From contig CAWBHA010000003.1 in assembly GCA_963788585.1 (NCBI GenBank), forward strand, positions 1,364,001 through 1,428,000: a stretch of DNA of 64,000 bases. The letters run 5' to 3'. Shown piece after piece: positions 17,079 to 25,468 of the stretch; the first letter of the stretch is position 1, and each line of letters opens with the position of its first letter. This DNA comes from Bog-473 sp963788585 (GTDB lineage Bacteria > Actinomycetota > Acidimicrobiia > Acidimicrobiales > RAAP-2). The translations under genes and the position numbers were made by a program. Under the pieces are notes generated by a model. That model searched no databases, had not been told where the DNA came from, and saw nothing but the letters and a program-made list of their open reading frames with translations.

Positions 17079-18375
17079 ACCGCCCCCGGCGTCGAACGCC
17101 GAGTGGTTCGCCCGCGCCCGCAACGCCATCCCCGGTGGGGTGGACTCGCCGGTGCGCTCGTTCGCCTCGGTGGGCGGCACGCCGTACACCGTCGTCTCGG
17201 GTGAGGGGCCCTACGTGGTCGACGCCGAGGGCCGTCGCTTTCTCGACCTCGTCCAGTCCTACGGCGCGGTGCTCCTCGGCCATGCGCATCCCGTCGTCAC
17301 CGAGGCGGTCGCCGCCGCCGCGGCCCGCGGCACGACGTTCGGCGCGCCCACCCCCGGTGAGGTCCTCCTCGCGGAGGCGATCCGCGCACGCGTGCCGGCG
17401 TGCGAGCAGGTACGGCTCGTCTCGTCGGGGACCGAGGCCGCCATGAGCGCGGTGCGGCTGGCCCGCGGCGCCACCGGGCGGGAGCGGGTCGTGAAGTTCG
17501 ACGGGTGCTACCACGGGCACTCCGACGGCTTGCTCGCCGGCGGCGGCAGCGGCGTCGCCATGCTCGGACTGCCCGGATCGGCCGGCGTGTCCGCCGGTGC
17601 CGTGGCCGACACCGAGGTGGTTCCCTACAACGTGGTCCCCGAGCTGGACGAGCGCGTGGCGTGTGTGATCGTGGAGCCGGTCGCCGCGAACATGAATCTG
17701 GTCCTGCCGGCACCGGGCTTTCTCGAGGGGTTGCGCGCCGCGTGCGATGCCGCCGGTGCGCTCCTGATCTTCGACGAGGTCATCACGGGCTTTCGGCTCG
17801 GGCCCGGCGGGGCCACCGCCTGGTCCGGCGTCACGCCCGACCTGTGGTGCTTCGGCAAGGTGATCGGTGGCGGGCTCCCCGTGGGCGCCTTCGGTGGCCG
17901 GCGCGCGCTGCTGGCCGAGCTCGCGCCGGAGGGCCCGGTGTACCAGGCCGGAACCCTGTCGGGGAACCCGCTCGCCACGGCGGCCGGCCTGGCCGTGCTC
18001 CAAGCGGTCACGGCGGCGGACTACGACGCGCTGACCGCCCGCGTCGGCCGCTTCGCCAAGGACCTCGAGTCGGCGCTCTCCAGCGGGGGCCTCTCCGCCT
18101 CGGTGTCCGCGCTGGGCCCGCTGGTCGGGGTCTTCGTGGCACCGGCCGACGAGCCGCCACTCGCGGCTCCGGGCGACTACATCAGCGCGCGGGCGATCGC
18201 CGGCAACGGCGTGTACGCCCCCTTCTTCCACGCCATGTTGCGCCGGGGGGTGGCGCTGCCGCCGGGACCCTACGAGGTGCTGTTCCCCGGCCTGGCGCAC
18301 GACGACGCGGTCCTGGCCGAGGTCGTGGCGGCCGCCGGGGAGGCGGCGGGCGAGGCGGCGGCTGAGATCGGTTGA
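17071..18375 (+). CDS. hemL: glutamate-1-semialdehyde 2,1-aminomutase
   Basis: A 434-residue class III PLP aminomutase converting glutamate-1-semialdehyde to 5-aminolevulinate, the second C5 step. PGGVDSPVRSF at the N-terminus is diagnostic; SSGTEAAMSA binds the cofactor phosphate, LLIFDEVITGFR carries the pyridine-contacting Asp, and FGKVIGGGLPVGAFGG carries the Schiff-base lysine. GTG 17071 overlaps the end of hemB, so translation is probably coupled. The frame is clean throughout, unlike the hem genes upstream. Confidence 0.95.
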   Translation: MAEPPPASNAEWFARARNAIPGGVDSPVRSFASVGGTPYTVVSGEGPYVVDAEGRRFLDLVQSYGAVLLGHAHPVVTEAVAAAAARGTTFGAPTPGEVLLAEAIRARVPACEQVRLVSSGTEAAMSAVRLARGATGRERVVKFDGCYHGHSDGLLAGGGSGVAMLGLPGSAGVSAGAVADTEVVPYNVVPELDERVACVIVEPVAANMNLVLPAPGFLEGLRAACDAAGALLIFDEVITGFRLGPGGATAWSGVTPDLWCFGKVIGGGLPVGAFGGRRALLAELAPEGPVYQAGTLSGNPLATAAGLAVLQAVTAADYDALTARVGRFAKDLESALSSGGLSASVSALGPLVGVFVAPADEPPLAAPGDYISARAIAGNGVYAPFFHAMLRRGVALPPGPYEVLFPGLAHDDAVLAEVVAAAGEAAGEAAAEIG

Positions 18376-18436
18376 CGCTGCGGTCCGCCGCGCGCCGCGC
18401 GCCCGCGCCGCGCGGGGGCGCTGGCACACTGGACGC

Positions 18437-18934
18437 ATGGCTCCTGAGGGCGAGGACCCGGACACGCACTGGCCCGAGGGGTTCGCGGCGCTGCGCCGAG
18501 GTGAGGGCTGCCCCATGTGCGGGCCGAACGAGGACGAGACCGCGCACGGCATCCGCGTCTTCGCCGGGCGGTGGTCGGATGGGTATCTCGGCCGGTTCCC
18601 CGTCCGGCCGGGCTACGCCTACGTGATCTGGAACGGTCGCCACGTCGCGGAACCGTGGGAGCTCGCGGCCGACGAGGCCGCCGGGTTCTGGTCCGAGGTG
18701 GCCCGGGTGGCGCGGGCCGTCGAAGAGCGTTACCGGCCGGCCAAGATGAACTGGCTCAGTCTCGGCAACGGCGTGCCCCACCTCCACGTCCATCTGGTCC
18801 CACGGCCGCCGGACGACCCTCGGGGAGGCTGGCCGCTCGAGACCGAGGCCTTCCACGTCGAGCGGACGCCACCCGTCGAGCAACATCACCTCGAGGCGGA
18901 GGCCGCCGCGTTGCGGTCCGCCCTCGAGGGCTGA
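18437..18934 (+). CDS. HIT-family nucleotide hydrolase
   Basis: A 165-residue protein with the histidine-triad active site in PHLHVHLVPR near residue 117 and a CPMCGPNEDE segment near residue 28 that resembles the zinc-binding Cys pair of some HIT proteins. The family hydrolyses or transfers nucleoside-phosphate adducts; the physiological substrate is unknown. ATG 18437 lies in a 61-nt GC-rich gap after hemL and has no Shine-Dalgarno. It is convergent with the flavoprotein gene, with stops 12 nt apart. Confidence 0.88.
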   Translation: MAPEGEDPDTHWPEGFAALRRGEGCPMCGPNEDETAHGIRVFAGRWSDGYLGRFPVRPGYAYVIWNGRHVAEPWELAADEAAGFWSEVARVARAVEERYRPAKMNWLSLGNGVPHLHVHLVPRPPDDPRGGWPLETEAFHVERTPPVEQHHLEAEAAALRSALEG

Positions 18935-18946
18935 CGGCGGGACCGC

Positions 18947-20491
18947 TCAGGCTGCGGGGCTCTCGAGCTCGTCGGGATCGGGCAGGAGGCGCGACACCAA
19001 CTCCATGGCCCGGTACCCCAGCTCCGCCGGCCCGGTGGCGTCCGGCCGCATGAGGTTGGCCATGATGCGGAGCAGCTGGTTCATCAGCAGCTCCGAGCGC
19101 ATGCCGAGACCGACGCAGAGCCGCATCGCCTCGGGGTGCGAGATGAGGTGGACGAACGCACGGGCCACCTTGAAGTAGGGGCCGTAGGCGGCGGTGAGCT
19201 CACGGTCGTAGTCCGCCAGCGCCGTGTCGCCCTCGCCCGTCAGCGCATGACCGAGTGCTGCCGCGGCCAACCGCCCGGTTTCGTAGCCGTACGCGATGCC
19301 CTCGCCGTTGAACGGGTTGATGGCGCCACTGGCGTCACCCACGATCACGACGTTGGCCCCGGCGCGTGGCCCGATCGACAGTCCCATGGGGAGCTTCCCC
19401 CCGGTCGGCGGCCCCAGGCTCGTCTCGGGGCGCAGACCCCACGATGCCGGCGCGTACCCCACGAACGTGTCCATGAGGTAGGTGGTGTTCATCCCCTTCC
19501 AGCGCTGGTCGGTGGAGAGGAGGCCGACGCCGACGTTCACCCGCCCGTCGCCCATGGGGAAGATCCAGCCGTAGCCGGGGACGACGCTGCCGTCGGGGTC
19601 GCGGATGTCGAGGTGCGACTCGATGAAGGGGTCGTCGTGGCGTTCGGAGCGGTAGTAGCCGCGCAGGGCCATGCCGAGGGGGAGGTCGCGGCGCCGCGAC
19701 GTGCCGAGCATCCTCCCCACCCGTGAGTTCGACCCGTCGGCCACGACGACGTAACGGCCCGAGACGACCCGGGTCGTCGAGACGCCTTTCTCCCTGACCG
19801 TGACGCCCGACAGGGTGGGGAAGGGCGCGGCGTCCCTCGCCTGTTCGTCGACCAGCGGCGCCACCACCTCGGTGCCCTGCAGCAGGGTCGCCCCGGCCCC
19901 GGCGGCGCGGCCCGCCACCAGTCCGTCCAGGTCGTGGCGGGTGATCGTGTAGCCGTAGTCGGGAAAGTTCGGGTGCTCGGGCCACTGCATCTCGACGGAG
20001 CGGCCGAACCCGAAGGCACGCAGTCCGCGGTAGCGATGCGCGCCGGCCAGCGCACCCTCGAGACCCATGTCGGCGAGTTGGCGCACGGCGCGGGGGGTCA
20101 GCCCGTCGCCGCACGTCTTCTCCCGCGGGAACTCCTTCTTCTCCACGACGATGACGTCCCATCCCGCGTCGGCCAGCCAGTACGCACAGGACGAGCCGGC
20201 GGGCCCGGCTCCGACGACCACCACGTCGTGGACGTGGTCCCGTCCCCTCGCCGCCCGTGCGGACCCCGTCGTGGTGGCGGCCGGGGTCTCGGGGGTTGCC
20301 TTGGCCCGGGCCTTCTTCGCCGGCGCCGCCTTCTTGCCCGCCGCCTTCTTCTTCGCGGGCGCCGCCTTCTTGCCGGCCTTCTTCGCCGGGGCCGCGTTCT
20401 CGCCCGCCGCCTGCTTCTTCGCCGGGCCACCCGCAGCGCGCGGCGGCCGCTTCGGGGTGCCGGGCGGGGGGGCCGCGTCGGGGGAGGTCAC
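18947..20491 (-). CDS. geranylgeranyl-reductase-family FAD oxidoreductase with Lys/Ala-rich N-terminus
   Basis: A 514-residue flavoprotein. The FAD fold starts only at residue ~87 (DVVVVGAGPAGSSCAYWL), followed by the family motifs EKTCGDGLTPRA, VVADGSNSRVGRML and GDASGAINPFNGEGI. Relatives saturate isoprenoid chains (chlorophyll, archaeal lipids, menaquinone); menaquinone or another lipid is the likely substrate here by inference. The first ~80 residues are low-complexity with repeated AAPAKK/AKKA units like histone H1 tails, unusual for this family. GTG 20491 is exactly 7 nt from a TACGAT box, so the mRNA is likely leaderless. It is divergent from nuoA. Confidence 0.85.
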   Translation of the reverse strand: MTSPDAAPPPGTPKRPPRAAGGPAKKQAAGENAAPAKKAGKKAAPAKKKAAGKKAAPAKKARAKATPETPAATTTGSARAARGRDHVHDVVVVGAGPAGSSCAYWLADAGWDVIVVEKKEFPREKTCGDGLTPRAVRQLADMGLEGALAGAHRYRGLRAFGFGRSVEMQWPEHPNFPDYGYTITRHDLDGLVAGRAAGAGATLLQGTEVVAPLVDEQARDAAPFPTLSGVTVREKGVSTTRVVSGRYVVVADGSNSRVGRMLGTSRRRDLPLGMALRGYYRSERHDDPFIESHLDIRDPDGSVVPGYGWIFPMGDGRVNVGVGLLSTDQRWKGMNTTYLMDTFVGYAPASWGLRPETSLGPPTGGKLPMGLSIGPRAGANVVIVGDASGAINPFNGEGIAYGYETGRLAAAALGHALTGEGDTALADYDRELTAAYGPYFKVARAFVHLISHPEAMRLCVGLGMRSELLMNQLLRIMANLMRPDATGPAELGYRAMELVSRLLPDPDELESPAA

Positions 20492-20497
20492 GCAGGC

Positions 20498-20503
20498 ATC
20501 GTA
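20498..20503 (-). promoter_or_regulatory. TACGAT -10 box for the flavoprotein gene
   Basis: On the minus strand TACGAT occupies positions -12 to -7 relative to GTG 20491, the exact spacing of a leaderless start. Confidence 0.5.
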
Positions 20504-20578
20504 GGCCCGCCGGCAGGGCCTCTGACCAGCGCCGCGGATGTGCCTGGCGAAGGGGTCGCATGGTAGAAACGGACGACA

Positions 20579-21034
20579 GTGGACCAGTACCTCCCGATCC
20601 TCATCTTGGGGCTGCTCGGCCTCGCCTTCACCGTCTTCTCTCTCGTGTCCTCGGCCATGCTCGCCCCGAGGAAGAAGCCGTCGGCGGCCAAGCTGGCGCC
20701 CTACGAGTGCGGCATCGTTCCCGGCGACGACCCACCGCAGCGTTTTCCCGTTCGCTTCTACCTGATCTCCATGATCTTCATCATCTTCGACATCGAGATC
20801 GTGTTCCTCTACCCCTGGGCCGTCGTCTTCCACCAGATCGCGACGTTCGGTCTCATCGAGGTGATCGTGTTCGCCGCGGTGGTCTTCATCTCCTTCCTCT
20901 ACCTCGTCTCCAACGGCGCCCTGACCTGGGGCCCGCCGAAGACGCTGCAGTCGGGCATGCCGAGCCGCACCTCGGAGTCGACGATCACGCGTATCAGCGG
21001 GGCGCCTACGACGCCGGGTCACGAGGCGGCCTGA
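20579..21034 (+). CDS. nuoA: NADH-quinone oxidoreductase subunit A
   Basis: First gene of the Complex I operon; 151 residues with three membrane helices. The conserved loop KLAPYECGIVPGDDP carries the functionally important cysteine, and FIIFDIEIVFLYPWA forms the second helix with its acidic residues. The C-terminus is longer than in E. coli by a Ser/Thr-rich tail. GTG 20579 follows a TAGAAA box by 9 nt, making this the likely operon promoter, back to back with the flavoprotein gene. nuoB starts 4 nt after its stop. Confidence 0.94.
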   Translation: MDQYLPILILGLLGLAFTVFSLVSSAMLAPRKKPSAAKLAPYECGIVPGDDPPQRFPVRFYLISMIFIIFDIEIVFLYPWAVVFHQIATFGLIEVIVFAAVVFISFLYLVSNGALTWGPPKTLQSGMPSRTSESTITRISGAPTTPGHEAA

Positions 21035-21037
21035 CCG

Positions 21038-21598
21038 ATGGGGTTCGAGGACCTCCAGCACAACTTCCTGACCGGCCGTCTCGAGGACCTGGTCAAGTGG
21101 GCCCGGCGCAACAGCGTCTGGCCCGCCACCTTCGGCCTGGCCTGTTGCGCGATCGAGATGATCGCGCTCGGTGCCGCGGACTTCGACATCAGCCGTCTCG
21201 GCATGGAGGTCTTCCGGGGCTCGCCACGTCAAGCCGACCTCATGATCGTGGCCGGGCGGGTCTCGCAGAAGATGGCCCCCGTCCTCCGGAACATCTACGA
21301 CCAGATGATGGAGCCCAAGTGGGTCATCTCCATGGGCGTCTGCGCATCGACGGGGGGCATGTTCAACAACTACGCCATCGTGCAGGGCGTGGACCAGATC
21401 GTGCCGGTCGACGTGTACGCGCCCGGGTGCCCGCCGTCGCCCGAGACGTTGTTGCACGCCATCCTCACGTTGCACGAGAAGATCCGGACCGGGGAGATCA
21501 CCCGCCGCCCCGGGACCTCCGTCCCGGCCGGCGAGCAGGCGACGGGGGGTTGGGTCCCGAGCGTTCCCGACGCCGTGCGGGTGGCCACGCCGCGGTGA
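21038..21598 (+). CDS. nuoB: NADH-quinone oxidoreductase subunit B
   Basis: A 186-residue peripheral-arm subunit carrying iron-sulfur cluster N2, the last electron donor to quinone. Cysteine ligands are in GLACCAIEM (adjacent cysteines), MGVCASTGGMF and VYAPGCPPSPE. Beyond about residue 150 it has a variable tail of ~30 residues. Its stop overlaps the nuoC start as GTGA. Confidence 0.96.
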   Translation: MGFEDLQHNFLTGRLEDLVKWARRNSVWPATFGLACCAIEMIALGAADFDISRLGMEVFRGSPRQADLMIVAGRVSQKMAPVLRNIYDQMMEPKWVISMGVCASTGGMFNNYAIVQGVDQIVPVDVYAPGCPPSPETLLHAILTLHEKIRTGEITRRPGTSVPAGEQATGGWVPSVPDAVRVATPR

Positions 21599-22116
21599 GC
21601 GAGACCACCCAGGCCGCTCCGCCGGCGTCGACTCCGGTGAGCGTCCTGCCCGAGGTTCCCCGCCTGCCCGACCGCCTGGTCGACCAACTGGCGTTCCCAC
21701 ATCGCGACACCTACAAGCAGATGGCCCGCGCGTTCCGCGAGGCGGGCTTCGAGATGTGCTCGGATCTGTGTGCGGTCGACTACCTCACGCACCCGGGGCG
21801 TTCCCTGCCGGACGGGGTCAAGCCCGAGCGCTTCGAGGTCGTGGTCAACCTGCTGTCGCTGTCCAAGCGCCAGCGGGTCCGCATGCGGGTGCAGGTCCCC
21901 GAGTCCGAGCCGTCGGTCGACAGCCTCGTCGAGGTCTACCCCGGCGTCGATGCCATGGAGCGAGAGGCGTACGACCTCGTGGGCATCTTGTTCAACGGGC
22001 ACCCGGACATGACCCGCATCCTCATGCCCGAGGACTGGGAGGGCCATCCGCTCCGCAAGGACTACGGCGTGGGGCGGGTGCCGGTGCAGTTCAAGGAAGC
22101 GCCCGGACCGCGATGA
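21595..22116 (+). CDS. nuoC: NADH-quinone oxidoreductase subunit C
   Basis: A 173-residue hydrophilic subunit of the quinone-reducing module. The family signature EREAYDLVGILFNGHPDMTRIL and the following ILMPEDWEGHPLRKDY are intact. NuoC and NuoD are separate genes here, not fused as in E. coli. GTG 21595 overlaps the nuoB stop (GTGA) and its own stop overlaps the nuoD ATG (ATGA), implying tight translational coupling. Confidence 0.94.
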   Translation: MSETTQAAPPASTPVSVLPEVPRLPDRLVDQLAFPHRDTYKQMARAFREAGFEMCSDLCAVDYLTHPGRSLPDGVKPERFEVVVNLLSLSKRQRVRMRVQVPESEPSVDSLVEVYPGVDAMEREAYDLVGILFNGHPDMTRILMPEDWEGHPLRKDYGVGRVPVQFKEAPGPR

Positions 22117-23534
22117 CCGACAAGGAGCACAACGAGCACAACGAGCCCACCGAGCCCGGCGAGGAGTTCGGCCTCGAGACCACCGAGCGCGCGCACCGCG
22201 AGGCCGAGGAGCAGCACTACTTCGTCCCCGAGACCTCCGAGGGCGCCCAGGAGCTCCTGTCTCGCGACACCACCACCGCGGGCGAGCTCCGCCAGGAGGT
22301 CGGGGCCGTCCTGCGCCTGCCCGAGGGCGGCGTCGTCGACGCCGGCGACATCGACATCGAGGTCCGTGACGACCAGACGATGATCATCAACATGGGACCG
22401 CAGCACCCCTCGACCCACGGCGTGCTGCGGCTCATGCTCGAGCTCGACGGGGAGACGGTGCTGCGCACCAAGCCGATCATCGGCTACCTACATACGGGGA
22501 TGGAGAAGACGGGTGAGGAGCTGACCTACGTCACGGGCGCCACGAACGTGACCCGTATGGACTACCTCTCGCCGCTGCACAACGAGCTGGTCTTCTCGCT
22601 CGCCACCGAGGCCCTTCTCGGCGTGGAGTTGCCACCGCGCGCCACCTGGATCCGGATGCTGATGGCCGAGCTCAACCGGGTGTCGTCGCACCTGCTGTGG
22701 GTGGCCACCAACGGTGGGGACCTCGGCTCCACCTCCATGTTGATCTACGGCTTCCGCGAGCGCGAGATGGTGCTCACCTTCTTCGAGAAGACCACCGGCC
22801 TGCGGATGAACACGAACTACATCCGTCCCGGCGGCGTCGCGGCCGACCTTCCCGACGGGTGGGAGGACGACATCGACGTCATCTGCGAGACGATCCTCGC
22901 TCGCACCTACGAGTACGACGAGCTGATCACCGGTCAGCCCATCTTCCGGCAACGCACGGAGGCGGTGGGCAACATCTCGGCCGAGGAGGCGCTCGCTCTC
23001 TCGGCCACGGGCCCGATCCTCCGTTCGACCGGAGTGCCGTGGGACCTGCGCCGCACCATGCCCTACCTGGCGTACGACAAGCTCGACTTCGACGTGATCG
23101 TCGGCACCTACGGCGACAACTTCGACCGCTACTCGGTGCGCCTCAACGAGATTCGCGAGTCGATCAAGATGATCCGCCAGATCGCCGAGATGATGCCGCC
23201 CGGTGACTACCGGGTGCAGGACCGCAAGGTGACGCCGCCACCCCGTGCCCGCATCGACGAGAGCATGGAGGCGCTCATCCACCACTTCAAGATCTTCACC
23301 GAGGGCTTCCGGGTGCCCGAGGGCGAGGTCTACGCGGCCATCGAGTCTCCCCGGGGGGAGCTCGGCTGTTACATGGTCTCGGACGGGACCTCCAGGCCGT
23401 ACCGCATGCACATCCGGGCGCCGAGCTTCGTCAACCTCCAGACCCTGCCGCTGCTGCTGCGGGGCGGCCTGATGGCCGACGCCGTCGCCGTCATCTCGTC
23501 GGTCGACCCCGTGATGGGCGAGGTGGACCGGTGA
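22113..23534 (+). CDS. nuoD: NADH-quinone oxidoreductase subunit D
   Basis: The 49-kDa-type subunit lining the quinone pocket, 473 residues. NMGPQHPSTHGVLR opens the conserved domain at residue ~93 and contains the histidine that contacts quinone; GYLHTGMEK and the C-terminal RAPSFVNLQTLP are also family hallmarks. Ahead of it are ~90 extra acidic residues rich in Glu, His and Thr, an N-terminal extension longer than in most homologues. ATG 22113 overlaps the nuoC stop; a start nearer the domain is possible but no better ribosome site is visible. Confidence 0.94.
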   Translation: MTDKEHNEHNEPTEPGEEFGLETTERAHREAEEQHYFVPETSEGAQELLSRDTTTAGELRQEVGAVLRLPEGGVVDAGDIDIEVRDDQTMIINMGPQHPSTHGVLRLMLELDGETVLRTKPIIGYLHTGMEKTGEELTYVTGATNVTRMDYLSPLHNELVFSLATEALLGVELPPRATWIRMLMAELNRVSSHLLWVATNGGDLGSTSMLIYGFREREMVLTFFEKTTGLRMNTNYIRPGGVAADLPDGWEDDIDVICETILARTYEYDELITGQPIFRQRTEAVGNISAEEALALSATGPILRSTGVPWDLRRTMPYLAYDKLDFDVIVGTYGDNFDRYSVRLNEIRESIKMIRQIAEMMPPGDYRVQDRKVTPPPRARIDESMEALIHHFKIFTEGFRVPEGEVYAAIESPRGELGCYMVSDGTSRPYRMHIRAPSFVNLQTLPLLLRGGLMADAVAVISSVDPVMGEVDR

Positions 23535-24163
23535 GCCATCTGGACGGCGAAATGCGGGCCCGGGCCAACGCGCTCCTCGCGCTCTACCCGGAGCCGCGCT
23601 CGGCCCTCATCCCTTTGTGCCACCTGGCCCAGGAGCAGGACGGGTGGCTGCGCCCCGAGGCGGTCGAAGAGATCGCCGAGCTGTGTGGCGTGACCGCGGC
23701 AGAGGTGCAGGGGACCGCCACCTTCTACGACATGTTGCACACCGAGCCGGTGGGCACGTACGTCGTCGCGGTCTGCACCAACATCGCGTGCCTCCTCGGC
23801 GGCGCGCTCGAGCTGCTCGGCCACGCCGAGTCCTCGCTCGGTGTGCGCGCCGGCGGCACGACGTCCGACGGTGTGTTCAGCCTGCACGAGGCCGAGTGCC
23901 TGGCCGACTGTGACCACACGCCCTGTGTCCAGGTGAACCACCGCTTCATGGGTGCGCAGACGCCAGAGAGTTTCGACGCGCTGGTGCGCGACCTGCGCGG
24001 CGGCAAACTGGCCGACACCGTTCCCCCGCACGGCACCCTCGTACGCGTGCGCCGCAGCACGGGGCTGGAGGCGGACAAGGCGACGATCGTGACGGAGCGG
24101 GCCCGGATGGCCGAGGCCCAGGCCGCCGCGGGCTGCGGCGGGCGCCGGGGAGAAGAAGGCCTG
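23531..24163 (+). CDS. nuoE: NADH-quinone oxidoreductase subunit E, in frame with nuoF as assembled
   Basis: A thioredoxin-like 2Fe-2S subunit (cluster N1a) of the NADH-dehydrogenase module. Ligand cysteines are in VCTNIACLL and AECLADCDHTPC, and TATFYDMLH is typical. The frame does not stop before nuoF: as written, NuoE and NuoF are one 645-residue reading frame. In the +1 frame the tail would read AGEKKA and stop with TGA at 24162-24164, overlapping the nuoF ATG as TGATG, which is the arrangement expected for separate genes. A single missing or extra base in the GC-rich stretch 24115-24155 would produce the apparent fusion. Domain boundary placed at 24163. Confidence 0.85.
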
Positions 24164-25468
24164 ATGGCCATCACCGACGCGCCCAAGATCATCACGTCAC
24201 GCCTCGGCTACGACGACTCGTTCACCCTGGAGCGCTACCTGGCGACGGGCGGGTACCAGGCCCTGCGCAAGGCGCTCACTATGACGCCGGAAGCGGTGGC
24301 GGCGGAGGTCGACGCGGCCAGCCTGCTCGGCCGGGGCGGGGCCGGCTTCCCGGCCGGGCGCAAGTGGTCGATGCTGCGGAAGAACCCGCTGACCTACCTG
24401 GCCATCAACGGCGACGAGTCCGAGCCGGCGACGTTCAAGGACCACATGCTCATTGAGGGCGACCCGCACCAGATCATCGAAGGCGTGCTCATCTCGGCCT
24501 ACGCGCTGCAGGTCAGCCAGGCCTTCATCTACATACGCGGCGAGTTCGCGCTGGGGCTCGAGCGCGTGCAGAGCGCGCTGAACGAGGCCTATGCGTACGG
24601 CGCGGTGGGCGCGGACATCTTCGGTTCGGGCTTCAGCCTCGACGTGGTCGTGCACCCGGGCGCCGGCGCCTACATCTGCGGCGAGGAGACGGCCATGCTC
24701 GAGTCGCTGGAGGGCAAGCGGGGCTTCCCGCGCATCAAGCCGCCCTTCTTCCCGGCCGCCATCGGCCTCTACGGCGAGCCCACCGTGGTCAACAACGTCG
24801 AGACCATGTCGAACATCCCGTGGATCATCACCAACGGCGGCGCAGCCTTCGCGGCCCTCGGTGCGGGCCGGTCCACCGGGACGCGCCTCTTCGCCCTGGC
24901 CGGCCACGTCCGCAAGCCCGGCAACTACGAGCTCGAGATGGTCAAGACGACGTTCCGCGACCTCATCTACGCGCCGGTGCTCGGCGGCGGCATCCGGGGC
25001 TCCCACACGCTGAAGGCGTTCATTCCCGGTGGCGTGTCGGCCCCGTGGTTCGGGCCGGACCAGGTGGACCTCGCGCTCGGGCAGGACGAGGTGGGCGACG
25101 CCGGCTCCATGCTCGGCTCGGGCTCCGTCGTCGTCATGGATTCGGCCACCTGCATGGTCCGCGCCGCCTGGCGGATCACGAAATTCTTCGCCCGCGAGTC
25201 GTGCGGCCAGTGCACCCCGTGCCGCGAGGGCTCGGGGTGGCTCGAGCGCATCCTGTTCCGAATTGAGAACGGCTCCGGTCGCGAGGAAGATCTCGATCTC
25301 CTCATGGACCTGTGCGACAACATCTCACCGGGCGTGGCTTGGCCCCCGCAGCAGACGACGATCTGCGTCCTCGGGCCGTCCATCCCGTCGTCCATCGCCT
25401 CGGGCATCCGCATGTTCCGCGACGAGTACCTCGTGCACGTCAAGGAAGGGGGGTGCCCCTTTGACTGA
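24164..25468 (+). CDS. nuoF: NADH-quinone oxidoreductase subunit F
   Basis: The FMN- and NADH-binding 51-kDa-type subunit, 434 residues from ATG 24164. GRGGAGFPAGRKW is the NADH site, INGDESEPATFKD and GAYICGEETAML belong to the FMN site, and ESCGQCTPCREG with a distal cysteine binds cluster N3. It accepts hydride from NADH and passes electrons to NuoG. Its stop overlaps the TTG start of nuoG by 8 nt. See nuoE for the missing stop between the two genes. Confidence 0.95.
   Translation: MAITDAPKIITSRLGYDDSFTLERYLATGGYQALRKALTMTPEAVAAEVDAASLLGRGGAGFPAGRKWSMLRKNPLTYLAINGDESEPATFKDHMLIEGDPHQIIEGVLISAYALQVSQAFIYIRGEFALGLERVQSALNEAYAYGAVGADIFGSGFSLDVVVHPGAGAYICGEETAMLESLEGKRGFPRIKPPFFPAAIGLYGEPTVVNNVETMSNIPWIITNGGAAFAALGAGRSTGTRLFALAGHVRKPGNYELEMVKTTFRDLIYAPVLGGGIRGSHTLKAFIPGGVSAPWFGPDQVDLALGQDEVGDAGSMLGSGSVVVMDSATCMVRAAWRITKFFARESCGQCTPCREGSGWLERILFRIENGSGREEDLDLLMDLCDNISPGVAWPPQQTTICVLGPSIPSSIASGIRMFRDEYLVHVKEGGCPFD
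25442..25453 (+). promoter_or_regulatory. Shine-Dalgarno that fixes a TTG start for nuoG
   Basis: The purine run AAGGAAGGGGGG inside the end of nuoF stands 7 nt before TTG 25461. No ATG or GTG in the nuoG frame lies upstream of the conserved ferredoxin domain, so TTG is the best start. Confidence 0.65.

Noticed and set aside
18947..21700. Minus-strand open frame extending the flavoprotein across nuoA and nuoB
   Set aside because: The extension is antisense to conserved Complex I genes; the flavoprotein has its own leaderless GTG at 20491.
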